From positions 8,094,501 through 8,158,500 of the forward strand of contig OY821775.1 in the NCBI GenBank assembly GCA_963682175.1: 64,000 nt of DNA. Direction: 5' to 3'. This DNA comes from Triglochin maritima (Eukaryota > Streptophyta > Magnoliopsida > Alismatales > Juncaginaceae). The position numbers were made by a program, and so were the translations under genes. The notes beneath the pieces were generated by a model. That model saw nothing but the letters and a program-made list of their open reading frames with translations. It was not told the origin of the DNA and did no database searches. The stretch's first letter is position 1, and every line of letters begins with the position of its first letter. Shown here in pieces: positions 62,253-64,000 of this stretch.

Positions 62253-64000
62253 TGTAAGAACCCAAACCTAGGTTAGAGGGGCTAATGGAGATTAGAGGAG
62301 GATTAGAGCTTGCTTTGCATGGGAAGTTGGGTTTGCATGGGGAAGAGGCGGGCTACAGTGGCCTGAGGAGAGTAGGGTGATGGTGAGGGTGGCGGGCACT
62401 GTAGCAGGCGGGTGTATAAATCACGTTTTCATCCTTTTCTTCTCCTTCCTCATTTCTTCTTCCTTTCCTTGCTGGTGCGCGCAGTGGGAGCAGCGGTCGC
62501 GGAGGAGGCAGACGAGGAAGACTTTCGTGCGGAGACTTAGCGCGAGGGAGACCGGAGGAGGCGACGTGCGTGAGCGGTGCTCCGGCTTTGTTCGTCGTTG
62601 GTTGACGTATGCCGCTCCTTAGTGTGGTTTGTTTGTTGACCCTCATGTGAGGGATGCGTTGGTCGAGTCGGAGGAGGTCGGAGACCTCTCCGGCGACGCG
62701 TTTCTTCGTAAAACCTCGGCTGGCGTGAGGTTGAAGACGACCAACGGTTGACCGGATCCTTCGGGCGGTCGACCGTTTTAGCACTGTTTGCCCGACTTTA
62801 ACCTTCACCGGTCGAACGATGCCTTGGGGCGGTCGACCGGTAGTGCATTATTGCTGTTGAGTTGGGATTTTTCTACCTGTTGTCGGTCGACCGGTCCTTG
62901 TTGTGTTCGACCGGAACATAAGTGTACCTGTTAGTTTTGCATGATTTGTTCGACCGATTTCATGTGACGTTCGACCGATCGTTTGTTGTTCGACCGTTGG
63001 AGGTTTGCGTTCGACCGATTATATGACTTAGAATAATAGGTTGACCCTGTCTGTTTTCGGTCGACCGAGACCCCTGAGTCGGTCGACCGATGGAGTTGAA
63101 TTTAATGTTGACCAGACTCCGGATTTTGACCTCGTTCGGTCGACCGGTTTTAGACCTTTGTTCGACCGTTGGGGGTTCTGTTTTGAGCGCAGCGGTAGAC
63201 CGTTTTAGGAGTACGGTCGACCGATTCCTTTCTGGAACCGGTCGACCGAATCACCTCTTCCGGTCGACCGTTTGGGCCCAGGACAGAATTCCTGGTTCCC
63301 TTTTTGAACGCCAACTTTGTCCACGGAAACCCGTGTCCTCGCCTTGTGCGTGAGCCGGGAGGTGACGGTGGGTGCGTGATACGTGCCTGCCCAGGGACCG
63401 CCGTTGGGAAGAGTGTGGGTGTTCGGGACGCGTCACCTCCGTGTATGGACCGTGACTTGGGATGGTTTATTTGGACTTATTGTAGTATAGCAGGCCTGAG
63501 GGATCGCGGATCCCAGTGTTGATGTTGTGCGGGCACGCAACTGGCGTTGGGTGAGGTGACTACCGGCCCACGGGCTACGGAGGTCGCTGCCCTGCTTTTA
63601 TAGCGGCGCGGTTGGTGTTTGCGGCTCGAGGAGCCTGATGACCTGGCAGACTTCGGTCTGGACCCGTCCGATGCTGTGCCGGACGTTGTGATGGACCACC
63701 GATGCAGTGCCGGTGATGCCGCCGAGGTTGTGCCGGCGATGATGATTGTTGGGCCGAGGCTGTGCCGGCTATGTTGTTTTCCTCGGCTGGGCACCTACCG
63801 AGATGTTGTTGTTATACCTTCCGGGCGACGGCCCCGTTGGTCCCTGTGGCTCCGACCACTGAGATTTGCAGATCTGTATTCTATCGGCGCGCAGGCGTGA
63901 CAGAGGCTCCCTGCCGAACCCTTGTGTAGTGTAGCTGCGTGTGGGGGGGTGCGATGTCGAGTGTTGTAAGGCTGCATGTGCCTGCAGTAGGTCTCCGCGG
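62253..64000. mobile_element. LTR of the 48823 family, 3' end outside window
   Basis: Begins TGTAAGAACCC after GGTTT. From about 62605 on it is nearly colinear with 49165-50600 (same CGGTCGACCG array, CAGGACAGAATTCCTGG, ACGCGTCACCTCC and GTGCCGGCGATG blocks). Because the right end lies beyond 64000, it could be another solo LTR or the 5' LTR of a full element. Confidence 0.8.
62745..63272. promoter_or_regulatory. CGGTCGACCG palindrome array in LTR
   Basis: Same array type as at 28349 and 49295, with several half-lost copies (GTTCGACCG) and a few one-step variants (CGGTTGACCGG). Confidence 0.6.

Overview
The window is nuclear DNA of a flowering plant, most likely a eudicot. Genes are split by GT..AG introns in AT-rich DNA, and the space between them is filled with plant-type transposons: Ty1/copia, long LTRs that look Ty3/gypsy-like, hAT, PIF/Harbinger and MITEs. 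Species cannot be named from the sequence. No tRNA, rRNA, CRISPR array or bacterial-style operon was seen.

The dominant structure is a large direct duplication. Bases 1-12931 recur at 32388-45318 with a constant offset of 32387, and I found no difference between them. The simplest reading is a tandem duplication with a 32,387 bp unit: the window opens inside unit 1, the unit 1/unit 2 junction is at 12931/12932, unit 2 is complete (12932-45318), and unique flank follows. The junction fuses the inside of a non-autonomous hAT-like element to the inside of an otherwise open hAT transposase gene.

Layout of a unit. The left edge holds a truncated hAT element (12932-15078) with hairpin-rich non-coding DNA. 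Next is an oxysterol-binding-protein-related gene (ORP, exons to 21356) whose 5' exons are missing. Then comes a complete but decayed PIF/Harbinger element (22041-26416, TSD TAA) with a 72-bp minisatellite between its two divergent genes. A solo LTR (27789-31678, TSD CATGA) follows, with a second solo LTR nested in it (28926-30468, TSD CGCGT). The repeated part (unit 2 coordinates 32388-45318) holds AT-rich DNA, a Tourist-like MITE, and an old Tork/Tnt1-like copia element (TSD ATTCC). The copia 3' LTR carries a 1.3-kb foldback element with a 3-bp ATC duplication. The right edge is a hAT-like element that continues intact into the flank (to 46010).

Right flank (46011-64000). This holds a copia gag relic, a complete solo LTR (48823-51027, TSD AAAAC), and the one clearly intact gene: a five-exon NPF6/NRT1.1-clade transporter (54987-57925, 591 aa) with a TATA box. 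It has Tyr at the position where Arabidopsis NRT1.1 has its nitrate-binding His. A long-inverted-repeat element (60058-60968) and the start of another LTR of the 48823 family (62253 to window end) follow.

Two host genes are present: ORP (lipid exchange at membrane contacts, here 5'-truncated) and the NPF6 transporter (anion/nitrate uptake). They have no evident functional link. A recurring oddity is the 10-bp self-complementary motif CGGTCGACCG, arrayed in LTRs of apparently unrelated families.
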